A stretch of 41,848 bases of DNA from Gammaproteobacteria bacterium. Its GTDB lineage: Bacteria; Pseudomonadota; Gammaproteobacteria; PS1; Pseudothioglobaceae. The notes under the pieces were generated by a model, which worked only from the letters and a program-made list of their open reading frames with translations, was not told the DNA's origin and searched no databases. The position numbers and the translations under genes are program-made. This document shows, one piece after another, positions 25,443-34,648 of the stretch (the first letter of the stretch is position 1; each line of letters opens with the position of its first letter). The stretch spans positions 1 through 41,848 of the forward strand of contig JASLYC010000072.1 of assembly GCA_030739975.1 (NCBI GenBank), written 5' to 3'.

Positions 25443-26033
25443 ATGGACAAGAAACAAACACTTCATCAGAAAATAATTGACGCTACTTTAACTGAAATAT
25501 CGACCAACGGTATCGAAAATCTTACTGCAAAAAATATTAGCAAACGAGCCAAAACATCTACTGGAATCATATACCATCACTTCGACACAATGGAGGGTCT
25601 AGTATTTGCTACTTATTCAGAATTAATGAATGAACTAGCAAAAAGAAGAAAACAGGTAAGAAAGAAATACCCAAGCGACCCAGTAAAAAGACTGAAAGAA
25701 ACTATGTTAGTTAATTTTGATAAAGAGTTTGTAAATAACACGAATAGAAGTGCATGGACTCAGCTATGGGCGAGCTCTGTATGCAATAACAATATTAATG
25801 AACTAGTTAATCAATACTACAAGTCCCTTTATTCTGATATCGAGTCTGATTTTAAAGAGTTCTGTGATGATGCCAGTTCAAGACAAAATGCATTATCAAT
25901 AATTTCTATGATTCATGGCTACTGGATAGAATTAATAATAACAAAAAATGCTACAGTTGATGAATGCATTGATGCTGCTAACAAATGCATAGACAAAGCC
26001 AACAAAGTCGAACTCATAAAGTCATTAATTTGA
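25443..26033 (+). CDS. TetR-family regulator, BetI-like
   Basis: This 196-residue protein has an N-terminal helix-turn-helix at about 27-46 (LTAKNISKRAKTSTGIIYHHF). Its ligand domain contains SAWTQLWASSVCNNNINELVNQYY, resembling the W-x2-FWA region of BetI, the choline/betaine regulator. It lies at the head of the sarcosine oxidase genes, with soxB starting 33 nt after its stop, so it is probably co-transcribed with them. It very likely binds the operators at 9925, 10501, 25368 and 25404 and releases them with a pathway compound such as glycine betaine or dimethylglycine (inference). The name betI is not used because the ligand is unproven. Confidence 0.85.
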   Translation: MDKKQTLHQKIIDATLTEISTNGIENLTAKNISKRAKTSTGIIYHHFDTMEGLVFATYSELMNELAKRRKQVRKKYPSDPVKRLKETMLVNFDKEFVNNTNRSAWTQLWASSVCNNNINELVNQYYKSLYSDIESDFKEFCDDASSRQNALSIISMIHGYWIELIITKNATVDECIDAANKCIDKANKVELIKSLI

Positions 26034-26066
26034 CCCATTACTAGTAAGGTTTATCATTATTGAGCT

Positions 26067-27314
26067 ATGAAATACTCATTACTTTCATTATTTAAGCAAG
26101 GCCTAAACAACAATCAGGACTGGCCTCAAGCGTGGAGCTCTCCACAGATGAAGAGTAAATATGACGTCATTATTATAGGTGGCGGAGGTCATGGACTTGC
26201 TACTGCATATTATTTAGCAAAAGAACACGGCATAAAAAAAATCGCTGTACTTGAGAAAGGTTATATCGGTGGTGGAAATACCGCTAGAAATACTACTATT
26301 GTTAGGTCCAACTATCTGTGGGACGAATCTGCAATGCTATACCAACACTCCCTTGACTTATGGAATGGACTTTCTCAAGACCTTAACTACAATGTCATGT
26401 TTAGTCCCAGAGGTGTGTATAACCTTGGCCATACACTACAAGAAATGCGTGATATTGAGCGCAGAGTAAATGCCAATGTGATTAATGGCATAACCGCCGA
26501 AGTAGTTCTTGCCGATGAAATTAAAAAACGCATACCTCTTATAAATATATCAAAAAATGTGCGCTATCCTATTATGGGGGCTTCATATCAATCTACCGGC
26601 GGAGTTGCTAGACATGATGCTGTAGCATGGGGCTTTGCAAGAGCCGCAGCATCACTTGGTGTTGATATAATCGAGCAATGTGAGGTTACCGGGATGGACA
26701 TAGAAAACTCAACAATAATGGGCCTCAATACAAGCAATGGGTACGTTCGAGCAAGTCAAGTTGGGTGTGTTGCTGCTGGACACTCATCGGTATTAGCATC
26801 AATGGCAAAAGTCAGACTTCCGATTGAAAGTCATCCTCTTCAAGCATTTGTTTCCGAGCCAATGAAAGCTGTACTCGATACCGTAGTTATGTCAAATGCT
26901 GTGCACGGCTACATAAGTCAGTCTGACAAAGGTGATTTAGTTATAGGGGCTGGTATAGATAGCTATAATTCTTATTCGCAAAGAGGAAGCCCTCACGTTA
27001 TTGAACACACTGCAGCGGCAATACTTGAACTATTTCCAGCATTCAGCAGAGCTAGGATGAACAGGCAATGGGGTGGAATTGTTGACACCACTCCTGATGC
27101 TTGCCCTATTATAAGTAAAACAAAAGTTAAGGGGCTTTACTTTAATTGTGGCTGGGGTACTGGGGGCTTTAAGGCTACCCCTGGCTCAGGCCATGTTTTT
27201 GCTGAAACACTGGCAAAAGACAGCCCACACACACTTGCCAAACCATTTGCAATAGAAAGATTTTATAGTGGCCATCTAATTGACGAACATGGTGCTGCAG
27301 GTGTAGCGCACTAG
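26067..27314 (+). CDS. soxB: Sarcosine oxidase beta subunit
   Basis: SoxB holds the FAD and the covalent FMN of the four-subunit sarcosine oxidase and carries out demethylation of sarcosine to glycine. The 415-residue sequence begins with the usual family leader, then the FAD motif GGGGHG (38-43). H183 in [12 protein letters not shown] corresponds to the FMN-linking histidine. [14 protein letters not shown] lies near the C-terminus. Electrons go to O2, giving hydrogen peroxide. It follows the TetR gene and precedes soxD by 19 nt in the canonical order B-D-A-G. Confidence 0.95.
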   Translation: MKYSLLSLFKQGLNNNQDWPQAWSSPQMKSKYDVIIIGGGGHGLATAYYLAKEHGIKKIAVLEKGYIGGGNTARNTTIVRSNYLWDESAMLYQHSLDLWNGLSQDLNYNVMFSPRGVYNLGHTLQEMRDIERRVNANVINGITAEVVLADEIKKRIPLINISKNVRYPIMGASYQSTGGVARHDAVAWGFARAAASLGVDIIEQCEVTGMDIENSTIMGLNTSNGYVRASQVGCVAAGHSSVLASMAKVRLPIESHPLQAFVSEPMKAVLDTVVMSNAVHGYISQSDKGDLVIGAGIDSYNSYSQRGSPHVIEHTAAAILELFPAFSRARMNRQWGGIVDTTPDACPIISKTKVKGLYFNCGWGTGGFKATPGSGHVFAETLAKDSPHTLAKPFAIERFYSGHLIDEHGAAGVAH

Positions 27315-27333
27315 ACCTTATTGGAATATTATT

Positions 27334-27627
27334 ATGCTGAAAATATTTTGTCCATACTGTATGAGCTACCTTGAAGAGGAGGACTATAGTTATGCAGGAG
27401 AGGCTTTAATTGCTCGCCCAAGTATCCCAGAAGAAGTTAGCGATGAGGATTGGGGTGATTATCTTTTTATGCGAAAAAACCCTAAAGGGAAGCATATTGA
27501 GCAATGGCAACATAGCTCAGGATGCAGAAAGTTTTTTGTCGTTGAAAGGAGCACAATAGATAACACAATATACTCAAGCCATAAAATGTGTGAAACTCAA
27601 AACAGGTTGAATAATGAGAAGAGTTAG
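27334..27627 (+). CDS. soxD: Sarcosine oxidase delta subunit
   Basis: This 97-residue small subunit has the zinc ligands C6, C9 (CPYC), H60 and C64 (HSSGCRKFF). SoxD has no catalytic role but completes the heterotetramer. Its last 14 nt overlap the start of soxA, so the two are translationally coupled. Confidence 0.94.
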   Translation: MLKIFCPYCMSYLEEEDYSYAGEALIARPSIPEEVSDEDWGDYLFMRKNPKGKHIEQWQHSSGCRKFFVVERSTIDNTIYSSHKMCETQNRLNNEKS

Positions 27628-30577
27628 TCCCTCTATTAATAGTGCAGTTATTAATACTGCCAGACCTATTGATTTTGTTTTTGAAAATAAAAAATATAGT
27701 GGTTTCGATGGTGACTCCTTAGCTTCAGCATTGAGCGCCAACGGTCTAAAGGTTTTTAGTAAGAGTTATAAATATGCCAGACCCAGAGGGGTAATGGCGC
27801 CATATGCTGACGAACCAAATGCACTAGTAAGCTTAGAGAAAAAAGGAATATATACGCCAAATGCAAAGGCAACTCAGGTCGAGTTATATCAAGGTTTAAA
27901 TGCCTCAGCACCGACCCTTAATCCTGATCTAATAGGAAAGATTAAGCCCTTGTTTAAAGTTTTTCATAAATTTATGCCGGCAGGTTTTTATTATAAAACT
28001 TTCATGCAGCCAAAAAAATTATGGATGTTCTATGAGAGGCTATTAAGAAGCTTTGCAGGTATATCTAAATCTCCTGTTGATTTAGATTCAGAGCACTACG
28101 ATCACACGCACCATAATTGCGATGTTCTAATTGTTGGAGCTGGAATAGCAGGCCTAACTGCATCCCTAGAGCTTGCTAAAACTAATAAAAAGATCTTGCT
28201 TGTTGATGAGAGACCACAACTTGGCGGAACTTCATATGAATATCCAGATGATCTGGTTGGTGAAACAAACCAAATTTTGCATATAAAAAATATTATTTCA
28301 CAATTAGAAGCGCATTCAAATGTAACAATTCTATCTAGAACTACTGCTTTTGCTTTTCATGATGAAAACAACGTGGTTGCCAACGAATTGCGTCAAGATC
28401 ACCTCACTCCTTCAGTCAGGAATAAAAAAATAAGTAGGCAAAGATTGCACAAGATTAAAGCCAAGCATGTTCTTTTAACAACAGGGGCAAGTGAAAGACC
28501 AATTGCTTTTGACAATAATGACCTACCTGGAATCATGCTTTCAAGCGCTGGACTATCTTTGTTAAATAAGTTTTCTGTGTTGTGTGGGGAAAACGTAGTT
28601 ATTTTTACAAACAACGATTCTGGCTATACCACAGCTAATTATTTTGCAAAATATGCAGATAATATTTGTCTGATTGATGTTAGAAATAAAAGCTCTCGAG
28701 TTGCTTTATCAAGCAAGGTCAAACTTTATTCTAATAGTGCTATTATTAATGCAAATGGAAAAGATTCAGTTAAATCAGTTACAATTTCAGAGCTAGATTC
28801 AAGCAGTAATTTGACCGATAACCGTCAAACTATAGTCGCGGATGCCGTTCTAATTTCAGGAGGTTTTAATCCTATCGTTCATCTAGATTGCCATACCGGT
28901 TCTAACCCAGTTTGGGATGATAATCTAGTGGCTTTTGCTCCAATACTAGACAAGCCTTGCCGTAGCGGAGCTGGTGCACTCACTGGATATATTTATGCAC
29001 AAGATGCTTCTGATAACGCATCTGAACAAGCAAATAATATAATTAGCGGCTCAACAACAAAGTTGCTGGCTAGTGAGAATTATTTAAATACAGTGCAATT
29101 TTTTAATGTCCCTGGGTTTGGTAAAAAGCAGTTTATTGACATGCAAAATGATGTGACTACAAATGATATAGAGCTTGCAATCCGAGAAAACTATAAGTGC
29201 ATTGAACATATAAAACGCTACACAGCTCTTGGCTTTGGAACTGACCAAGGAAAGACATCTAATGTGCTTGGAGTAGCCATCGCAGCCCAAAGTCAAAAAT
29301 TAAAAATGAACGAGGTTGGGACTACAACATTTAGGCCTGCTTATACTCCTGTAGCATTTGGTGCACTAGCTGGACAACATGTTAACGATTTATTTGACCC
29401 TCAAAGGTTTACCCCTATGCAACCTTCTCACGTCAACAATAAAGCTGTATTTGAAACTGTAGGGCAATGGATGAGGCCTTGGTACTTCCCACAAAACGGC
29501 GAAAACATGGACAAGGCGGTTCTAATAGAGTGCGCCCAAACTCGAAACTCATTAGGCGTTATTGATGCATCAACACTAGGAAAGATAGAAATACACGGAC
29601 CTGATGCGAGAGAATTTCTAAACAGAGTATATAGCAATAATTGGACTAAACTTCCTGTTGGGGTATGCAGATATGGCCTTATGCTTGACGAAAATGGAAT
29701 GATTATGGATGACGGTGTTACTGCATGCATTAAAGAAGATCATTTTGTTATGACAACAACAACTGGTGGTGCGGCTAGAGTCTATCAGTGGCTAGAACTA
29801 TGGCTACAAACTGAATGGCCAGAGCTTAAGGTATTTTTAAGTTCAGTTACAGACCACTTCTCTACAACAGCAGTGGTCGGTCCAAATAGTAGAAAACTGA
29901 TGGAATCAATATGTAGCGATATTGACTTCTCACAGGAAGATTTCCCTTTTATGCACTGGAGGGATGGAACAGTATGCGGAGTTAAGGCTCGAGTAATGCG
30001 TATAAGCTTTAGTGGTGAACTTGCCTATGAAATTAATGTGCAGTCCAACTATGGCAGATATATTTGGGATAAAGTTATCGCAAGTGGAAATAAATGGGGA
30101 ATAGTTCAGTACGGAACAGAGTCTATGCATGTTTTGAGAGCAGAAAAAGGCTACATTATTGCTGGGCAAGACACAGACGGGTCAGTAACGCCTTATGATG
30201 CAGACCTGGGCTGGGCAGTTTCAAAAAATAAATCTTTTTCATTTTTAGGCAATAGATCTTTATATCGCTCAGACACTTCAAGGACTGACAGAAAGCAACT
30301 AGTAGGCATACTAACTGAAGATAAAAAATTAGTGCTTGCTGAGGGAGCACAAATGCTGAATAGCACCGAAGACAATAAAATGTTAGGCCATATAACTTCA
30401 AGCTATTATAGCCCAACCCTGAAACGCTCTATTGCAATGGGACTTGTTAGAGACGGACTGAACAGAAAAGGTGACAAGATTGTTGTGTCTACTGCAAAAG
30501 GAGATAAAGTAAATGCAACTATAGGGTCTTATGTATTTTTTGACCCTAAAGGTCTGAAAATGAATGGCAATAAATAA
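27614..30577 (+). CDS. soxA: Sarcosine oxidase alpha subunit
   Basis: This 987-residue subunit has three parts. The N-terminal ferredoxin-like domain has KYARPRG at about 54-60. The pyridine-nucleotide binding domain has DVLIVGAGIAGLTA at about 174-187. The C-terminal aminomethyltransferase-like half (about 610-985) binds THF and captures the methylene group as 5,10-methylene-THF. In known enzymes it also carries the tightly bound NAD+. Length and order match the family. It overlaps soxD by 14 nt and is followed by soxG after 14 nt. Confidence 0.95.
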   Translation: MRRVSPSINSAVINTARPIDFVFENKKYSGFDGDSLASALSANGLKVFSKSYKYARPRGVMAPYADEPNALVSLEKKGIYTPNAKATQVELYQGLNASAPTLNPDLIGKIKPLFKVFHKFMPAGFYYKTFMQPKKLWMFYERLLRSFAGISKSPVDLDSEHYDHTHHNCDVLIVGAGIAGLTASLELAKTNKKILLVDERPQLGGTSYEYPDDLVGETNQILHIKNIISQLEAHSNVTILSRTTAFAFHDENNVVANELRQDHLTPSVRNKKISRQRLHKIKAKHVLLTTGASERPIAFDNNDLPGIMLSSAGLSLLNKFSVLCGENVVIFTNNDSGYTTANYFAKYADNICLIDVRNKSSRVALSSKVKLYSNSAIINANGKDSVKSVTISELDSSSNLTDNRQTIVADAVLISGGFNPIVHLDCHTGSNPVWDDNLVAFAPILDKPCRSGAGALTGYIYAQDASDNASEQANNIISGSTTKLLASENYLNTVQFFNVPGFGKKQFIDMQNDVTTNDIELAIRENYKCIEHIKRYTALGFGTDQGKTSNVLGVAIAAQSQKLKMNEVGTTTFRPAYTPVAFGALAGQHVNDLFDPQRFTPMQPSHVNNKAVFETVGQWMRPWYFPQNGENMDKAVLIECAQTRNSLGVIDASTLGKIEIHGPDAREFLNRVYSNNWTKLPVGVCRYGLMLDENGMIMDDGVTACIKEDHFVMTTTTGGAARVYQWLELWLQTEWPELKVFLSSVTDHFSTTAVVGPNSRKLMESICSDIDFSQEDFPFMHWRDGTVCGVKARVMRISFSGELAYEINVQSNYGRYIWDKVIASGNKWGIVQYGTESMHVLRAEKGYIIAGQDTDGSVTPYDADLGWAVSKNKSFSFLGNRSLYRSDTSRTDRKQLVGILTEDKKLVLAEGAQMLNSTEDNKMLGHITSSYYSPTLKRSIAMGLVRDGLNRKGDKIVVSTAKGDKVNATIGSYVFFDPKGLKMNGNK

Positions 30578-30591
30578 AAGGGTTGGATTAA

Positions 30592-31167
30592 ATGAATAAT
30601 TTAGCAACAAGCACTGAACCAGTTTACGAATCTGCTCTTGAGAAATATAGTACAAATTTTGTTAGTGATAATTGGCAGATAAAAGAAACAAAAAAACTAT
30701 CTTATGTACTGATTAGAGGTCTACAAGACGACGAAAGATTTCTAAGTGCATTGAATTCATTAGGCTTGATTATGCCTGAACCTATGAAAATAACCGTAAA
30801 CGATAACAGAACCTTTATATGGGTTAGCCCAGATGAGTTTTTGTTAGTACTAGAATCTAATGACAAAATTGAATTTATAGATAAGGCAAATAAAGCTTTT
30901 TCAAACATGTTCGCTTATGTAATAGATAATTCAGGTAGCTATACAAACTTAACAATATCTGGAAATAATTATTTAGATGTTATGGCAAAATTATCTCCAT
31001 ATGATTACCTTAACCTTAAAAAACATAGCGCTCTTTCAACTAATTTAGCAAAAGCTCCTGCTATCATCTTTCGTTCCAGAAGCGACTCTATAACAATTCT
31101 AGTGCGTTTCTCCTTCGCTGATTATCTATGGAGAATATTAGAAAATGCTAGTTCAGAGTACACATAG
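30592..31167 (+). CDS. soxG: Sarcosine oxidase gamma subunit
   Basis: This 191-residue subunit is similar in fold to the GCV_T barrel and is needed for assembly of the heterotetramer. ERFLSALNSLGL, FIWVSPDEFLLVL and VIDNSGSYTNLTISG are typical segments. It is the last gene of the tetR-soxBDAG run and is convergent with gshA, whose stop lies 14 nt away. No strong terminator is visible in the gap. Confidence 0.88.
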   Translation: MNNLATSTEPVYESALEKYSTNFVSDNWQIKETKKLSYVLIRGLQDDERFLSALNSLGLIMPEPMKITVNDNRTFIWVSPDEFLLVLESNDKIEFIDKANKAFSNMFAYVIDNSGSYTNLTISGNNYLDVMAKLSPYDYLNLKKHSALSTNLAKAPAIIFRSRSDSITILVRFSFADYLWRILENASSEYT

Positions 31168-31181
31168 ACTGTGCTTATTTT

Positions 31182-32732
31182 TTATTTCTTAAAGTAGTTT
31201 TTCAAAAACTCATCGAAGCTAATTTCATCTGAGCTTTCAATTTCTTCAAGTTGTTTTAACGAAATTTCGGCCTGTTTATCTAACAAAATAAAATGACTCT
31301 TGTCTATCTTATCAAGTAGAAATTTAGACTTATTTTGTTTCGAAAGAGTATCTATATAATCAAAGAAGCCTAAATTATTATCACGCATATTTTTTAAGAA
31401 TAATGCCGATGGTGTAAGGCTAGGGTTTTTTATTCTTTTGGCTATTTCCTCTACATCTTTGCTATGAGCATCGCCAAATAATTTTGCACAAAGGTATATT
31501 TTATTTAATAAATCTTGGCCCCAATCCTGGAGGCTTTTTTGTTCACCATTATCAATTAGAGGTAGACCATGCTCTCTACCCTTGTGTGCAACTAGATTGT
31601 CGTTATTGTCTATTTCATTTTGTTCTGATGTGGTAATTAATGAAGAATCATTAAGTAAACAAAATAATAAAAAAGATTCTAAAAAATTAACCTGCTGACG
31701 GTCAATTCCTAAAGGCAATAGCGGGTTTATATCTAAAGATCTCAGCTCTATATACTCAATACCATCATCTCTTAACGCATCTAAAGGTTTTTTGTCAATC
31801 TGGGGAGAAGGTTTGGGGCGAACGGAGGCATAGTATTCATTCTCAATTTGCAATATATTAGTATTAAGTTGTTGATATATGCCGTTAGTTTTAATGCCAA
31901 TTTTTTCATACTCACGACTCGTAGTTTGCATTCCTGCTTTCAGGCTATGTATATAATGCTCTAAACTATTATAATTTGCCTTAACTCCGGCTACATCCTC
32001 ACATAAATTTTGATAACCAATGTCTCCCATCCTGAGTGATGTGGCATTCGGTTCAAACAGTGTACTTTGATTAAACTCTTTGAGAGAGTGATCATGATAA
32101 CCTTTAAGAAAAGACTTACAAACTGCAGGAGAAGAGCCAAATAGGTAAGGTATTATCCACCCATAACGAATTATATTGCGAGATATCCACATATAGCCAT
32201 CATCAATAAATTCTCTTATACTAGATTCTGAAGATAATATCGAGTGATACTTTTGCCAAAAGTCTTGTGAAAATGAGTAGTTAAAATGTATTCCTGCTAT
32301 AGTTTGCATTCCACGCCCATAACGATTCGCCAAACCTCTCCTATAGGTTGTTTTCATTTTGGCAAGGTTAGATTTTCCGTATTTAGCTATGGGAATATAG
32401 GTTTCACCCCTAATAACACAGGGCATTGAGCTGTGCCAAAAGGTTTGACCTGGTGGCAAATTGTGATACAAATATCCTTGAGTATTTGCTAAAAATGAGA
32501 GTGCCTTCTCGCAGGAATTTACTGGAGGAGTTATAATCTCTATCAAGGATTCAGAGAAATCTGTTGTTATATAGGGGTTTGTTAGTGGGCTACCAAAAAC
32601 ACTTGGGTGTGGAGTTTGACTAATACCGCCTTTTTCAGACACTCTTAACCCTTCTCTCTCGAGACCCATTTTGCTTGATTGTAAAAGCTTCGAATATGGT
32701 TTTATTAATTCTATCTTTTGGATAATATTCAT
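31182..32732 (-). CDS. gshA: Glutamate-cysteine ligase, proteobacterial type
   Basis: This enzyme makes gamma-glutamylcysteine, the first step of glutathione synthesis. The 516-residue sequence has the family N-terminus (MGLEREGLRVSEKG), TDFSESLIEIITPP, FWHSSMPC and EYIELRSLDINPL. Glutathione would supply the thiol for hydrogen peroxide and formaldehyde defence, both relevant beside a sarcosine oxidase, though gshA is on the other strand and is not part of that operon. It is divergent from the Nudix gene across 48 bp. Confidence 0.95.
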   Translation of the reverse strand: MNIIQKIELIKPYSKLLQSSKMGLEREGLRVSEKGGISQTPHPSVFGSPLTNPYITTDFSESLIEIITPPVNSCEKALSFLANTQGYLYHNLPPGQTFWHSSMPCVIRGETYIPIAKYGKSNLAKMKTTYRRGLANRYGRGMQTIAGIHFNYSFSQDFWQKYHSILSSESSIREFIDDGYMWISRNIIRYGWIIPYLFGSSPAVCKSFLKGYHDHSLKEFNQSTLFEPNATSLRMGDIGYQNLCEDVAGVKANYNSLEHYIHSLKAGMQTTSREYEKIGIKTNGIYQQLNTNILQIENEYYASVRPKPSPQIDKKPLDALRDDGIEYIELRSLDINPLLPLGIDRQQVNFLESFLLFCLLNDSSLITTSEQNEIDNNDNLVAHKGREHGLPLIDNGEQKSLQDWGQDLLNKIYLCAKLFGDAHSKDVEEIAKRIKNPSLTPSALFLKNMRDNNLGFFDYIDTLSKQNKSKFLLDKIDKSHFILLDKQAEISLKQLEEIESSDEISFDEFLKNYFKK

Positions 32733-32780
32733 AACAATTACAGATGCTAAAATAGTTTAATTTTACCACTAGAGAATTTA

Positions 32781-33704
32781 ATGGAAACAATCAAAGCTGT
32801 TGTTGGAATACTTAAAGCTAAAGATGGAAAATTTCTCATTACTAAACGTAGACCAGGTAAATTCATGAGTGGATATTGGGAGTTGCCTGGCGGGAAAATT
32901 AATATAGGCGAGTCTCCTGAAGATGCTATTAAAAGAGAGCTAAATGAAGAGCTTGGGATTATGGTAAGTAATACTAATTTTGTTAGATCAGCTATTCATC
33001 AATATCCTGATAGGTGTATAGACCTGCAATACTTTTTTATAGAGAACTATAAAGGCAATCCAAATGGTATTGAAGGGCAAACTTTAGGCTGGACAAAAAT
33101 TAATGAGCTGACAAATTACAAATTACTTCCAAGCGTAAAAGATTTGCTTGTTTCTTTGTCGCTTCCATCAATCTACTGGATTACACCTGAAAGTGAACAT
33201 TACTCAGAACAATGGATGAAAAAATTTGATGAAAAAATAGAGCAAGGTGTTAAACTTATACAGTTACGTGCAAAAAACAAAATAGATGACATATTTATAA
33301 AAAATCTTTACACTAAATGTAACCGCAATAAAGCAAAACTGCTTCTTAACACTGTTAATAAGACATTCAAAGAGGAATATGCGGATGGTTGGCACTTAAC
33401 TACAAAAGAGTTACTATCTTTTAATAGGCTTCCTAATAATGAAAAAATTATAGCAGCCTCTACCCACAATTTAACCGAAGTATTTCTAGCGAAAAAGTTG
33501 GATATAGATTTTGTTGTCTTATCTCCAATAAAGGCTACAAAAACACATCCGGAGGCTACACCTCTCGGGTGGGGTTATGCAAAAAAGGTTGTAGATGAAA
33601 TTACCACGCCAGTATATTTGTTGGGTGGTATGAACGCAAAAGACTTGAACAGGGCCATTAAAATTGGTTCTCAGGGGGTTGCAGGGGTCAGCTCATTGTT
33701 ATAA
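32781..33704 (+). CDS. Nudix hydrolase fused to a ThiE/TenI-like domain
   Basis: This 307-residue two-domain protein starts with a MutT-like Nudix domain (1-130). Its box G38-x5-E44-x7-REL-x-EE-x-G-I (38-60) is intact, so pyrophosphatase activity towards oxidised nucleotides such as 8-oxo-dGTP is expected. Residues about 133-305 form a thiamine-phosphate-synthase-like barrel (IQLRAKN, DGWHLTTKE, TKTHPEATPLGW, LLGGMNAKDL). The ThiE half shows only loose matches to the substrate loops, so a TenI-like or non-catalytic role is possible. This fusion is known in several gammaproteobacteria. Confidence 0.88.
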   Translation: METIKAVVGILKAKDGKFLITKRRPGKFMSGYWELPGGKINIGESPEDAIKRELNEELGIMVSNTNFVRSAIHQYPDRCIDLQYFFIENYKGNPNGIEGQTLGWTKINELTNYKLLPSVKDLLVSLSLPSIYWITPESEHYSEQWMKKFDEKIEQGVKLIQLRAKNKIDDIFIKNLYTKCNRNKAKLLLNTVNKTFKEEYADGWHLTTKELLSFNRLPNNEKIIAASTHNLTEVFLAKKLDIDFVVLSPIKATKTHPEATPLGWGYAKKVVDEITTPVYLLGGMNAKDLNRAIKIGSQGVAGVSSLL

Positions 33705-33729
33705 ACATTATCGATATATAAAATATAAA

Positions 33730-34497
33730 CTACAATCTATAAATAGTATCGCGAGTATAGATCCAGTTTATATCGTCAGAAGAATCTGGGTTATATCTAT
33801 ATCCTTCTACATCAAAGTATTGTAATTCTTCAGGCTCCACCAGCCTGTTATCTATAGCATACCTAGTCATTAAACCTCTAGCTCGTTTTGCGTAAATTCC
33901 AATGACCTTGTAGCTGCCGTTCTTCTTTTCTTTAAAAATAATATTAATAACTTTAGCTTTGAGTGTTTTTTTGTCGATAGCCTTGAAATATTCATTAGAA
34001 GCAAGGTTTATAATTGTATTGCTTTCATCCTCGTTTAGGGTTTGTGATATTTTATCACCCCAGAATTTATATAAATTATTGCCCTCACCATTAATGATTT
34101 TTGTGCTCATCTCTAGACGATATGGAGCAATCAAATCTAACGGCCTTATAACTCCGTATAATCCAGAAATCATACGTAGACTTTTTTGAGCAAAATCTAA
34201 ATCTCTCTGTGTCAAAGATGAGGCATCAATGCCGTTATATACGTCCCCTTTAAAGGCTAATATTGCCTGCTTAGCATTTTCAAGACTTAGTGGGGTAGAA
34301 AATGACTGGAACCTATCATAATTTAACTTAGCAAGTTTCTCACTAATAGACATCAAGCTTGCAATTTGACTCTCTGATTTTGCCCTTAGCAACTCAACAA
34401 GTTGCTCAGCCTCAGAAATTTGTCGAATATGAGAAAATTGTAGTGAACTTGGTGGAGAAAAATCTTGTGTCTTAGATGGAGATATTACAAGTAGCAT
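33730..34497 (-). CDS. yaaA: Peroxide stress protein YaaA
   Basis: This 255-residue protein of the YaaA/DUF328 family has the hallmark start LLVISPSKTQDF and the internal FKGDVYNGIDA and LYGVIRPLDLIAPYRLEM segments. In E. coli YaaA limits intracellular iron and damage during hydrogen peroxide stress. The gene converges on the Nudix fusion and diverges from gltB. Confidence 0.94.
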   Translation of the reverse strand: MLLVISPSKTQDFSPPSSLQFSHIRQISEAEQLVELLRAKSESQIASLMSISEKLAKLNYDRFQSFSTPLSLENAKQAILAFKGDVYNGIDASSLTQRDLDFAQKSLRMISGLYGVIRPLDLIAPYRLEMSTKIINGEGNNLYKFWGDKISQTLNEDESNTIINLASNEYFKAIDKKTLKAKVINIIFKEKKNGSYKVIGIYAKRARGLMTRYAIDNRLVEPEELQYFDVEGYRYNPDSSDDINWIYTRDTIYRL

Positions 34498-34598
34498 TTA
34501 TCCTGAATAGTACGTTAACAGGCTGTCTATTCTACCCTAAGATATATTGCTTAATCCTACTAACAGTAGGTATTTTGGCCACATAATAGTGCCATTTA

Positions 34599-34607
34599 TG
34601 CTAAAAT
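34599..34607 (+). promoter_or_regulatory. Possible extended -10 promoter for gltB
   Basis: TGCTAAAAT fits the extended -10 pattern TGnTATAAT with one mismatch and lies 42 nt before the preferred gltB ATG. No good -35 box is seen, which is allowed for this class. Confidence is low in AT-rich DNA. Confidence 0.3.
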
Positions 34608-34648
34608 TAACGGTTTGTTTGATATTCCCAGTAACTATATCCCCATTA

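Noticed and set aside
31168-31181. Rho-independent terminator between soxG and gshA
   Set aside because: CACA-TAGAC-TGTG gives only a four-pair stem before a T-rich stretch, too weak to call.
34547-34648. Longer gltB N-terminus starting at TTG 34547
   Set aside because: It would place the catalytic cysteine 57 residues from the N-terminus; the ATG at 34649 gives a normal short propeptide.
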